From a virus, in IMG/VR virus record IMGVR_UViG_3300017786_000148, positions 1 through 23,617 of that record: DNA of 23,617 nucleotides; one strand, written 5' to 3'. The notes under the pieces were generated by a model. It had not been told where the DNA came from and did not search any database. It was given only the letters and a program-made list of their open reading frames with translations. Numbering within the stretch: the first letter of the stretch is position 1; every line of letters begins with the position of its first letter. Below are positions 15,264-22,800 of this stretch, one piece after another. The translations under genes were made by a program, and so were the position numbers.

Positions 15264-16037
15264 TTACAGAGCGGCGACTGCTGTTTTAAACGCAGCAAAG
15301 TCTGCTGAACCAGCAACCAATGTTTTCCACTGTGCAATTTTATAGTAACCTGTCACAGTTGTTGCAGTAACAGTTGTTGCCGCAATAGTACCAGCTGCAC
15401 TAATATTACCACCGTTGATTGTCATTGTTCCATCTGTAATTGTTGCTGATGTAAGTGAAGTCATACCAGCGATAGTTGTTATAGTAGCACCAAGTGCCAT
15501 ACCAGTTGAACCAAGAGTAATCTGACTGTTTGTAAGTGCAGAGTTTGGTAGTGCTGTTATTGTGTTGGCGCCACCATTGATAGTCTTGTTGGTAAGTGTA
15601 TCAGTTGATACTCTACTCACCAAAGTTGAGTCTGCACCAGCAGGAAGCAATTGTATGTTAGTAACACCAGCTGAGTGTGGTTGACCGAGAAGCTTTTGTC
15701 CATGTGAATTCGATTCACAGTTTAGTGTAATTGATCCAGAGTTTGAACCACCACCACGAATTTCAACGATTTGGTTTCCAGCAGAAATTTTTAGGTTAGC
15801 AGATGATCCTGATTTGATACCACTACTACCATCTATTTCTGGGTCGGTTAAAGTTTTGTTTGTTAAAGTTTCTGTACCAGTGAACGTAGCAAAGTCATCT
15901 GCGCTAAGAGCAGACCCATTACCGAGTTTGGTATAGATTTCTACAAAGTTGGCGTTGAGTTTGCCTGCACCAGTGCGGAGGTCATCACCTGTTCCGTCAT
16001 TTGCAGCCGAACCACGCCCGATTGGTTGATATGCCAT
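15264..16037 (-). CDS. Fibre-like protein with LTNKT repeats (257 aa)
   Basis: The N-terminus (GRGSAANDGTGDDLRTGAGK, LNANFVEIYTKLGNGSAL, residues 8-45) is a domain I know from many marine phage fibre and tail proteins ('ANDGTGDxLRxAxxKxNxNFxELY'). Two copies of a TETLTNKTLTDPEIDG / TDTLTNKTINGGANT motif follow (about 53-70 and 143-160), then threonine- and isoleucine-rich strand repeats (TTIAGMTSLTSATITDGTMT, TIAATTVTATTVTGYY). This suggests a trimeric beta-rich shaft. The C-terminus is a short helix-like ADFAAFKTAVAAL. It is the first gene after two late promoter octamers and lies just upstream of the adhesin, so it may be the shaft or anchor on which that adhesin sits; inference. Confidence 0.85.
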   Translation of the reverse strand: MAYQPIGRGSAANDGTGDDLRTGAGKLNANFVEIYTKLGNGSALSADDFATFTGTETLTNKTLTDPEIDGSSGIKSGSSANLKISAGNQIVEIRGGGSNSGSITLNCESNSHGQKLLGQPHSAGVTNIQLLPAGADSTLVSRVSTDTLTNKTINGGANTITALPNSALTNSQITLGSTGMALGATITTIAGMTSLTSATITDGTMTINGGNISAAGTIAATTVTATTVTGYYKIAQWKTLVAGSADFAAFKTAVAAL

Positions 16038-16069
16038 TTCTGGTTTCTCCTATTAAATTATTATACCTT

Positions 16070-16077
16070 TATTTATA
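16070..16077 (-). promoter_or_regulatory. T4-type late promoter octamer (proximal)
   Basis: Perfect TATAAATA on the minus strand, 33 nt before the 257-aa gene, in the 80-nt space after gp7. It is one of two octamers 40 nt apart in front of the receptor-binding cassette. Confidence 0.75.
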
Positions 16078-16109
16078 CATTTAGGTCAAAGGTATTCTGT
16101 GGTTTAAGT

Positions 16110-16117
16110 TATTTATA
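16110..16117 (-). promoter_or_regulatory. T4-type late promoter octamer (distal)
   Basis: Perfect TATAAATA on the minus strand, immediately after the TAA stop of gp7 (16118-16120). The 80-nt space 16038-16117 holds both octamers and a ribosome site (AATAGGAG), with no clear terminator hairpin. It may give a longer leader than the proximal octamer. Confidence 0.7.
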
Positions 16118-19100
16118 TTACGTTCCTTCATCATATGTTACTGAAGATGATATAGCACCACCTTGTGCCTCATCGAATTGTTCAATAACCATATCGAATG
16201 TGTAAGGTGTTTCAGTATCAGAAGTTTCAGTAACTAGTTTTCCACCTAGAGCATCTTCAAGTGATGTGAAACTTCCAGTATCTTGATTAAGGAATATGAA
16301 ACTTCCAGCATTTGTTCCACTTCCATCTGTACCATCAAGAAGAACATTAGAATTGTCTTCAAGTAATTGATTGCCTGGCGTACCATCAAGTAACATTCCA
16401 AACGCAGTAGAGTCGAATAGTCCAGCAAGTGAACCCACATCGAATAGTCTAGAGGTTGAATCGAATGATTCAAATCTTGTTGCAGATGTATCACGAGGGA
16501 ATATTCTTTCATCGAATGTTGCTGGATCAAATGTAACATTGTTTGCATCAAACTTGACACTGTTCTGATCAAATCTATTAACGGTGAAGTCAAACTTCAA
16601 GTTACTAGTATCAAATCTATTCGTTCCGAATGCAGTAGCCTCTGAGAACTCTTGTCTGTTGTCATCGAATGATCTAAACGTATCATCAAATCCATTAATA
16701 CGAAGTCCTCTAGAAATAAATATCTCGCCTGGAGGTGGTACGTTAGTTTTTGTTCGATATGCAGAAAGAGGAATAATGATATTCGTTTCGTCAAATGAAT
16801 TTGTTTCAATCTGGTACTTATCTTCTTGGTCAAATTTTATACTTGTATTAGAAAAATTTGTTCTTCCAGTAACATCAGACCTTACTGATACTTGATCGAC
16901 TCTGATATGTCCAAACTGATTTAGTGTATAGTATGCACCCTCATTATCTGCCCTGATTGCTCTTGATCTAAATCCATCAGAGCCAGGATAGTGCTGTGCA
17001 TATGCAACACTGTCGATTGGTGGTTGTGTAAATGCATACTTGGGTAACAAGTCAAGAGTTGGGCCAAGTGCTTGTGGTGAGTTACCAGCAATCCCACCAC
17101 TAAATTGCACAGATACACTAACAGAAGATGTAAGTGTTAGTTCTCGTGTACCAGATGATAGAGGTGCATCCTCTTGACCTTCTCTAGTAATATCTCTACT
17201 AAAGATAATATTGTCACCAGTTTCAAGAAGAACATCATTTCCATCTTCAAGTAAAAGATCACCTTCTTCTGCTCGTAGTGTTGTACCATCAGTCTTAGTA
17301 CCCAACCTTCTACCAAACACTTCAACAAAAAGTGTTCTGAGTGTAGATGCAAGTTCTGGTGTAAATGTTTGAGTATCACCTGTGAAGTCGATAATATCAC
17401 CAGCAGCTGGGTTGCGAATACGCAAAGAATTAAGTTGTGCATCTGCTAAGGATGTTGCAAATGATACCTCACCAAACACGTTCCACCCAGCTGGGTGAAT
17501 TGAACGTCTAATAGAGTCACGCCAAAGATTAATTGATTCACCAATACGAACAACATATGAATAATCTTGATAGTAGAAACTATCTTGAACCTTCATAGAG
17601 TTTTCGCTTATGTGTCCTCTTTCAGTTACAAACTGTCCACCAGTATTTGCAATTGCAGTAATAGCAGTTGTAGCCTTTGAATGCTCACATTGAACAACTG
17701 TACCAATAGCACCACCAGCAGTTTTAATAATATCACCAGTAAAGAAATGTTCTACTGGTGTTTCTAATTCTAAAATCCTATTAGTAGGATTAAAAGATAC
17801 GATAGATGCAGTATGGGTTGTTAGTGTATCACCAATCGTGAAAGCGCCAGTTATATCTTTAACTATAATATTTCTGTTCATGGTAATCTTTGGAATAGAA
17901 CTATAGCCTAATCCAAGATTATTAATCTGAATTCCTAATACTTTACCAACACCACTTCTTGATAATGCCAAAGAAGATACATTAGAACCTATACTAGAAC
18001 TTATACTAATAGTTGGTAGTGTTGTATATCCATCACCATTAGATATCATTCGTATTTTAGAAATAGAGGTAGCTTCAGCTGCAACACTCAAGTCAGTAAA
18101 GGTTTGTGTCTCAACGATTATATTGTTACCATCTTCTAATATAAGATGGTCTGTTTCTGTTAACTGTTGTTCTTGGTGTAAGAAGAACTCTTCTGATTCT
18201 TCTCTGAGAAGTTTCTCAATACCCTCACTTCCCTCACGAATAATCCTACCACCATCTTCAAAGAGTAGATCATCACCAGCATCTGCCCCAGATGTATTAG
18301 ACTTATCTAGAAGTAGAGTATAGAACTCTTCAACAATGTGATCACCATCTTCAAATAAAAGTTTATCAACATGTTCTAAGACAATATCATTGTGATGCGT
18401 TTCACCTTCATATACAATGTTGTCTACTTCTGTTTCGTCTTCCAAAACAAAAGAACCACCAAGGATTGTAATCCTTGCAGATGCACCAGCACCATTTGTA
18501 TTTGAATTATTAAAAACAACTTCATCGTCATAAGTGTAGTTTACACCACCATTCTCAATATGAACTTCATCAATACCGCCTGCACCTACAGCAGAAACGG
18601 CAGCCTGAACTCCGATACTACCTAAGAGTTCAAAGTTAACTTTATCGCCTGCTTTATAATATGCACCTTGTTCTGTTACTGTTGTTTCATTAACAATACC
18701 AGAAACTTCTGCACGAATAAGTTGGTCAAGTTCATTAGAAACAGCGTTGACAGTTTCACCAATAGTGAACTCACCATTTATTGTTGTCCTATCAAGATTA
18801 AGTTCAGCAATAAGTTGTGCGCCTTCTTTATACTTGATAACTGTTTGGACAACAGCAGTAGCTTCAGATGTCTCACCTGTTATAACTCTACCAACAATCT
18901 GTGAGTAATCAGATGTACCAATCTCTGTAACACGCATAAGAAAATCATCAGACCACTGACCATCAGATATCCTTAAAACATTTTCTCTTGGGTAAATGAG
19001 AGAGGACTCTTCATCAAAGAGAATTCTAAAAAATAGTTTGTGTCCTTCTTCCGTACCTTTTGTCTCATACAAGTCTCTGATGTTCTTCATCAGATTTCTT

Positions 19101-19654
19101 TTTGATATCCCATCTGCAACTGTCTCTGGAATAGATTCCATAATAGCTGCTTTGAACTTATCTAAGAATGCATAAACAGTATTGTCAGTATCGGCATACG
19201 CAAGAAGTTGTTGAATGTTTTGTACTGGATTTGCTTTGTATGAAACAACTGGGGCCTTTGCACCAGAGGTTTCTCCTACAACATTCTCTCCCTCTTCAAA
19301 TCTTTGTTGGGATGTAATGTAAAGAACTTGGTCTGAATCATAATCGTCTACAAGAATAGTGGCAGTATAACCACTAGTCTCACCACGAATTATTTCACCA
19401 GCCTGAAACTTACCAACAGACTCTTCAAGAACAACTTTCTCTTCTATCTGAGAAAGAATATAGTTTACACTATTTGTTTCTTGAATAACATAATCGTTTG
19501 AACCGCCCAATTTAAGTTGAGCAGCTTCCATGAACTGAAAATAATGTTTCAGAAATTTGATAAATTGTGGGTGTTCTGACTGAACGAATTCAGGCAGTTG
19601 ACTTTGAATATGAGGTGAAATCTTATTCGTTAGTTTTGGAGTACGTCCATCCAT
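16118..19654 (-). CDS. 7: Baseplate wedge protein gp7, rearranged (1178 aa)
   Basis: Two blocks match T4 gp7 as I remember it. RDLYETKGTEEGHKLFFRIL (193-212) parallels 'YDFYSTKGIEASYKFLFKVL', and YYQDYSYVVRIGESINLWRD with RRSIHPAGWNVFG (694-727) parallels 'RSYYVMKIKSNLPSSRWKSD' and 'RFVHPVGFGF'. In T4, gp7 wraps around the gp6 dimer and sets up wedge assembly. T4 gp7 (about 1032 aa) begins with several propeller and FN3-like domains. Here the protein starts almost directly with the conserved core (SQLPEFVQSEHPQFIKFLKH, 18-37), while long new segments are inserted: GETSGAxA modules (about 86-140 and 259-270), LLxEDG repeats (432-515, 800-811, 1097-1108) and an FD-rich array (988-1083). Position after gp6 fits the T4 order. 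Confidence 0.82.
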   Translation of the reverse strand: MDGRTPKLTNKISPHIQSQLPEFVQSEHPQFIKFLKHYFQFMEAAQLKLGGSNDYVIQETNSVNYILSQIEEKVVLEESVGKFQAGEIIRGETSGYTATILVDDYDSDQVLYITSQQRFEEGENVVGETSGAKAPVVSYKANPVQNIQQLLAYADTDNTVYAFLDKFKAAIMESIPETVADGISKRNLMKNIRDLYETKGTEEGHKLFFRILFDEESSLIYPRENVLRISDGQWSDDFLMRVTEIGTSDYSQIVGRVITGETSEATAVVQTVIKYKEGAQLIAELNLDRTTINGEFTIGETVNAVSNELDQLIRAEVSGIVNETTVTEQGAYYKAGDKVNFELLGSIGVQAAVSAVGAGGIDEVHIENGGVNYTYDDEVVFNNSNTNGAGASARITILGGSFVLEDETEVDNIVYEGETHHNDIVLEHVDKLLFEDGDHIVEEFYTLLLDKSNTSGADAGDDLLFEDGGRIIREGSEGIEKLLREESEEFFLHQEQQLTETDHLILEDGNNIIVETQTFTDLSVAAEATSISKIRMISNGDGYTTLPTISISSSIGSNVSSLALSRSGVGKVLGIQINNLGLGYSSIPKITMNRNIIVKDITGAFTIGDTLTTHTASIVSFNPTNRILELETPVEHFFTGDIIKTAGGAIGTVVQCEHSKATTAITAIANTGGQFVTERGHISENSMKVQDSFYYQDYSYVVRIGESINLWRDSIRRSIHPAGWNVFGEVSFATSLADAQLNSLRIRNPAAGDIIDFTGDTQTFTPELASTLRTLFVEVFGRRLGTKTDGTTLRAEEGDLLLEDGNDVLLETGDNIIFSRDITREGQEDAPLSSGTRELTLTSSVSVSVQFSGGIAGNSPQALGPTLDLLPKYAFTQPPIDSVAYAQHYPGSDGFRSRAIRADNEGAYYTLNQFGHIRVDQVSVRSDVTGRTNFSNTSIKFDQEDKYQIETNSFDETNIIIPLSAYRTKTNVPPPGEIFISRGLRINGFDDTFRSFDDNRQEFSEATAFGTNRFDTSNLKFDFTVNRFDQNSVKFDANNVTFDPATFDERIFPRDTSATRFESFDSTSRLFDVGSLAGLFDSTAFGMLLDGTPGNQLLEDNSNVLLDGTDGSGTNAGSFIFLNQDTGSFTSLEDALGGKLVTETSDTETPYTFDMVIEQFDEAQGGAISSSVTYDEGT
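16400..16700 (-). repeat. FD-rich repeat array in gp7 C-terminal region
   Basis: Residues about 988-1083 contain roughly a dozen Phe-Asp pairs with regular spacing of mostly 6-8 residues, for example NRFDTSNLKFDFTVNRFDQN then SVKFDANNVTFDPATFDE and ESFDSTSRLFDVGS. At DNA level this appears as repeated tcgaatg/tcaaat units on the plus strand. It looks like a peptide-level repeat, perhaps a beta-solenoid or a chain of short binding motifs. Confidence 0.8.
18110..18361 (-). repeat. LLxEDG peptide repeats in gp7
   Basis: Three copies lie at residues 432-443 (LLFEDGDHIVEE), 463-474 (LLFEDGGRIIRE) and 505-515 (ILEDGNNIIVE). Two more lie later in the protein (LLLEDGNDVLLE near 800 and LLEDNSNVLLDG near 1097), and one occurs in the separate 228-aa fibre protein. 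Acidic and hydrophobic residues alternate, which suggests a beta hairpin that could pack against copies of itself. Confidence 0.8.
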
Positions 19655-19667
19655 TTAAAAAAACCTA

Positions 19668-21617
19668 TCAATAACCAGAGGAGCTGGAAGAGTGACTATG
19701 AGAATCAGAACTTGAAGAACTTGAACTTGAAGAAGAGGAACTTGAAGTTGAAGAGATTGTTGTTCCACCACTTGCAGCACCACTTGTAGCTTTACCGAAT
19801 GTACCAACCACAGTATGAGAGCCAGGCGAAGGAGTACTTCCCTGTTGATCTGTCTGTGCAGTAATTCTTGAACCACCACTATCAATACTTAAAAGTTGAT
19901 TTCTTACTGGAACGATATCATTTGAATCTGGAATTGCAAAGAAGTGAATTGTACCATCACCATTCATAGTAGATGTGATCTGTAAATCATTTACAGTAAT
20001 TGTACCTGTAGTATAATTGATATCACCAGCGTTTGCATTTATATAAACTCTTGATTGTGCGACTACCTGATAAACTCTTACGATACCAGAACCATCATCA
20101 TCAATGAAATGTGTTGCAGTAGAACCAGCGACAGTAAATCCTGTTGATGATATTACTGGTGGTTCATCATCATGTGGATGATAGATTGAATTATAAAATT
20201 TTATAACATATTGTTTCTTAGTATTAATCTGAGCTCTTTGTGATTTGTACATTCTAATATTAGAAATGTTGCTAATGATAGAAGTGTCGGATGTATCAAT
20301 CAATCTAGATATTTCTGAGAAACGATACATACCGTCAAACTTTTCTAGATTATTATCACTGTATTCTGAAATTGTATTTGCAACTATTGTTTCTAAGTCA
20401 CCAGAACTCTTAGTAGTTGTTGTCGGATCATATCTAAAGTTTACATCCATGATGACGTAAATGTTTTCTGGATCAACAATAACTGGACGAACCGAAGCAA
20501 TGTTATAAGATTTTAATTGTGAGACAATATTTTCTTTTTGAGCTTCAGTTAAGAATGTTCCTTGAAGTGGACTAATAGAAATATAAACCTGTCCATAAAC
20601 TGGTGGATCATTATCTTCTCCACCCCACACTTGGATAGTTTTAATGTTGGGATATATCGTAGGAAGAATTTGTTTATAATCAAATCCAGTGACAGCACGT
20701 TTCTGTGCAGTATAACTGAGAGGTGCATAGTACTTGATTGATTGAATTGTTTCTGCTTCATCACCACCAGATGCAGATTGAATAGTAGACACCGCAACAT
20801 TTGTTTGTCCATTGATAGATGTTACAGTAAATTGGTTTGCACTATTAGCTAATGTTTTATTTGTAACAACGTATTCCATAATAATAATGTTACCATCAGA
20901 AAGTTTCTTACCAATTACATCATCTCCAAAGTAAACTTCAAATCTACCGTCATCTGTTTCTTGTAGAAAGTATACTGGATCAGAACCAGTTGTGCCTGTG
21001 ATTTCACTGGCAAGTGCAAATGTTTCCAATGTAGTATCTGTGGCAGATTTCTGTACTGACACTTTAAGTGTTGTCGTATCAGCTCTATCATTCGCCAACA
21101 AATATTTCTTTTCTGGATTGTTATAATCTACTGTGTACTTTGTTGTTGTGAGTGTACCTTCATAGATTGGAATGTTTGAAAAGATAAGAAGTCCGTTTGT
21201 AATTTGTGTTGTGATATCTTCATTAGTAACAAAACCATAAGTCGAGTTGTTTACTGAAGTTGAAAACTTTGTACCTTTAGGCATTGTCAAGTTTGACAAC
21301 TGATTATTAGTTACAGTAATCTCTACTCTTGCAACTGGAGCCCTTGCAGAACGTGGAGTATATCCCAAACTCTTTGCGTGTGATACAACTGAACCACGAG
21401 TTGTCGCACTATCCAAAAACATTTCATTCGTTGCAAAGTTGGCATTCATTGCAAGATAATGAGTATTGTATGCAAGTAAGTCTATGATAGTTGAAAGTCC
21501 AGAACCTTCAAAGTTATAATCAGAGAACTCTGACTGGCCCTTCATGTATGTTTTTAAATTATTTTTTATTGCATCGAAATCTAATTCGGTAACATTAACT
21601 TCTGATTTATTTGCCAT
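19668..21617 (-). CDS. 6: Baseplate wedge protein gp6
   Basis: The N-terminal third carries the gp6/J-like signature: FEGSGLSTIIDLLAYNTHYL (36-55), NANFATNEMFLDSATTR (58-74), then VVSHAKSLGYTPRSARAPVA (77-96). Length (649 aa) is close to T4 gp6 (about 660). In T4, gp6 dimers form the continuous inner ring of the baseplate and bind gp25, gp53 and gp7. The middle part includes VYFLQETDDGRFEVYFGDDV and RAVTGFDYKQILPTIYPNIK, both typical. The C-terminus is unusual: a run of 13 serines (625-637), then DSHSHSSSSSGY. Start ATG (21617) directly abuts the gp25 stop, so the two are likely translated together in the right ratio. Confidence 0.95.
   Translation of the reverse strand: MANKSEVNVTELDFDAIKNNLKTYMKGQSEFSDYNFEGSGLSTIIDLLAYNTHYLAMNANFATNEMFLDSATTRGSVVSHAKSLGYTPRSARAPVARVEITVTNNQLSNLTMPKGTKFSTSVNNSTYGFVTNEDITTQITNGLLIFSNIPIYEGTLTTTKYTVDYNNPEKKYLLANDRADTTTLKVSVQKSATDTTLETFALASEITGTTGSDPVYFLQETDDGRFEVYFGDDVIGKKLSDGNIIIMEYVVTNKTLANSANQFTVTSINGQTNVAVSTIQSASGGDEAETIQSIKYYAPLSYTAQKRAVTGFDYKQILPTIYPNIKTIQVWGGEDNDPPVYGQVYISISPLQGTFLTEAQKENIVSQLKSYNIASVRPVIVDPENIYVIMDVNFRYDPTTTTKSSGDLETIVANTISEYSDNNLEKFDGMYRFSEISRLIDTSDTSIISNISNIRMYKSQRAQINTKKQYVIKFYNSIYHPHDDEPPVISSTGFTVAGSTATHFIDDDGSGIVRVYQVVAQSRVYINANAGDINYTTGTITVNDLQITSTMNGDGTIHFFAIPDSNDIVPVRNQLLSIDSGGSRITAQTDQQGSTPSPGSHTVVGTFGKATSGAASGGTTISSTSSSSSSSSSSSSSDSHSHSSSSSGY
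19707..19745 (-). repeat. Poly-serine tract at gp6 C-terminus (13 x Ser)
   Basis: Thirteen consecutive serine codons (mixed TCA, TCT, AGT, TCC) encode S625-S637, followed by DSHSHSSSSSGY. The mixed codons indicate selection for the peptide. The tail is likely disordered. Confidence 0.92.
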
Positions 21618-22061
21618 TTATCTAAGTCTCTCTAAAAATACGTTTACAGTCTGAGCACCAGATGGAGAGTTTACAACAAAAAATTCTATGGTAACATTGT
21701 ATGCGTTTTGATCTACGTTTGCTGTTGATGATACGTTGATAAGTTCTACTCTAGGTTCAAAGTTTGTAATGACATCTTGAACGTGCCGTGAAAGAACGCT
21801 CTCTACGATTGGTGTTACTGGTTCAAATAAAACTGCACGAACATCAGAACCAATCTCTGGATGAAATGGCCTTTCATAGAAGTTCGTATTAATTAAATTA
21901 CGAACACTTCTCTTCACTGCTTCAACATTAGTGAGCTTAGTTATATCACCAGTAAGAGGATGAGCAACAAAATTTAAATTCAAGTCAGAGAAGACTTGTG
22001 CGTTTCTATCTGAATCGTTTGTTGCAGACGCATCTCTAAATGCAGTTGGATTAGCAGCCAT
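21618..22061 (-). CDS. 25: Baseplate wedge protein gp25
   Basis: The gp25/lysozyme-like (GPW/gp25) family core is present: VEAVKRSVRNLINTNFYERP (46-65) followed by FHPEIGSDVRAVLFEP (66-81), then the NFEPRVELINV segment (about 98-108) typical of the family. Length (147 aa) fits (T4 gp25 about 132). In T4, gp25 sits next to gp6 in the wedge core and nucleates sheath polymerisation. In T4 gene 25 lies away from gene 6; here it abuts gp6, an arrangement common in other contractile systems. It is preceded by a perfect late promoter octamer and AAGGAG ribosome site, so it heads a transcript. Starts MAANPTAFRDAS. Confidence 0.95.
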   Translation of the reverse strand: MAANPTAFRDASATNDSDRNAQVFSDLNLNFVAHPLTGDITKLTNVEAVKRSVRNLINTNFYERPFHPEIGSDVRAVLFEPVTPIVESVLSRHVQDVITNFEPRVELINVSSTANVDQNAYNVTIEFFVVNSPSGAQTVNVFLERLR

Positions 22062-22078
22062 TTAATTCTCCTTAATTG

Positions 22079-22086
22079 TATTTATA
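22079..22086 (-). promoter_or_regulatory. T4-type late promoter octamer before gp25
   Basis: Perfect TATAAATA on the minus strand in the 31-nt space after the nuclease gene, 17 nt before the gp25 ATG. The expected start point almost coincides with the AAGGAG ribosome site at 22068-22073, so the leader would be about a dozen bases. It likely drives gp25, gp6 and gp7. Confidence 0.78.
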
Positions 22087-22092
22087 ACGAAA

Positions 22093-22494
22093 TTACAAAA
22101 CGACTAGAGCTCTATTCTTTATATGTTCTTCTTCTATGTCATCTTTCGACTGTCCATAATATGCAACAGCATGATGTTCTGATATCATCTTATCATTAAG
22201 AATACTTCCATCAGTCAATTTAAATTGACCAAGTATCCTACCATATTTACCCTTCCCATCCTTGACAGTCACAAGAGTCTGGTTAGAACCTACAGGCATA
22301 TGTGCCTTAACATATTCCTTTGCAGCTGTTCCATACTTCTTTTCTTCCAAGTCTCTCGTTCTAGATTCTGGTGTATCAATACCATAAAAACGTATACGTT
22401 GTTTTCTCAACCATACACCAAACCCCAAGTCAATGTCAACGTCTGTTGTGTCACCATCAACCACTCTTAATATCTTACAATTATATTCGTACAT
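22093..22494 (-). CDS. Staphylococcal-nuclease-like protein (133 aa)
   Basis: SNase/thermonuclease fold with the key residues in order: D15 in VVDGDT, R35 in RIRFYGIDTPES, D40, T41 and E43 in the same segment, and R86 in KGKYGRILGQ. These correspond to D21, R35, D40, T41, E43 and R87 of staphylococcal nuclease, a calcium-dependent enzyme that cuts DNA and RNA. I chose the ATG at 22494 because GGAGG lies 5 nt before it and it begins 1 nt after the PAAR stop; a longer frame would overlap the PAAR gene. There is no signal peptide or membrane segment, so it acts in the cell or from the virion. Position between the spike tip and gp25 is unexpected for a nuclease. Role (host DNA breakdown, defence against other phages, or delivered enzyme) is not decided by sequence. 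Confidence 0.92.
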   Translation of the reverse strand: MYEYNCKILRVVDGDTTDVDIDLGFGVWLRKQRIRFYGIDTPESRTRDLEEKKYGTAAKEYVKAHMPVGSNQTLVTVKDGKGKYGRILGQFKLTDGSILNDKMISEHHAVAYYGQSKDDIEEEHIKNRALVVL

Positions 22495-22495
22495 C

Positions 22496-22792
22496 TTATC
22501 CTCCAGCGAATACGTTAGACGAACCAGAGTTGGATGCATTAGGCACCCATGAACCGTGTCCACCTGTTGCGTCACCTTTTCGATGAACGCCTATACCATT
22601 TACAAATACGGTTGAACTTCCAGCTGTTGCTGGATCTCCGCATGATGTTGTGTCTCCAATCCTAACAGTCGCTGCACCATTTGTAAATACATTTGGTGAA
22701 CCAGCTGCGTATGCGGTTTGGTGAAACGGATTAGGTGTAGGACTTGCGTGACCTACATGACTATCTAATCCAACTCTTGTTACTTCAGGCAT
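22496..22792 (-). CDS. PAAR-domain spike-tip protein (gp5.4-like)
   Basis: The 98-aa protein has the PAAR repeat layout: SHVGHASPTPNPFHQTAYAA (11-30), AGSPNVFTNGAATVRIGDTT (30-49), SCGDPATAGSSTVFVNG and IGVHRKGDATGGHG. Histidines and one cysteine (H12, H15, C51, H75) are suited to bind the metal at the tip, as in known PAAR proteins. T4 gp5.4 (about 97 aa) caps the gp5 spike and pierces the outer membrane. Here it follows the hub/lysin gene by 8 nt, the expected order. Ribosome site AGGAATAATT lies before the ATG. The C-terminal SGSSNVFAGG repeats the SPNVFTNG turn. Confidence 0.95.
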   Translation of the reverse strand: MPEVTRVGLDSHVGHASPTPNPFHQTAYAAGSPNVFTNGAATVRIGDTTSCGDPATAGSSTVFVNGIGVHRKGDATGGHGSWVPNASNSGSSNVFAGG

Positions 22793-22800
22793 AATTATTC

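Noticed and set aside
17484-17497. 14-bp perfect palindrome (CACCCAGCTGGGTG) as an operator
   Set aside because: It encodes the conserved HPAGW block of gp7, which explains the sequence; no promoter is near.
22495-22575. Upstream start for the nuclease gene giving a 160-aa protein
   Set aside because: It would overlap the PAAR gene by 80 nt, and the added residues do not resemble SNase. The ATG at 22494 has GGAGG at the right distance and keeps the catalytic residues near standard numbering.
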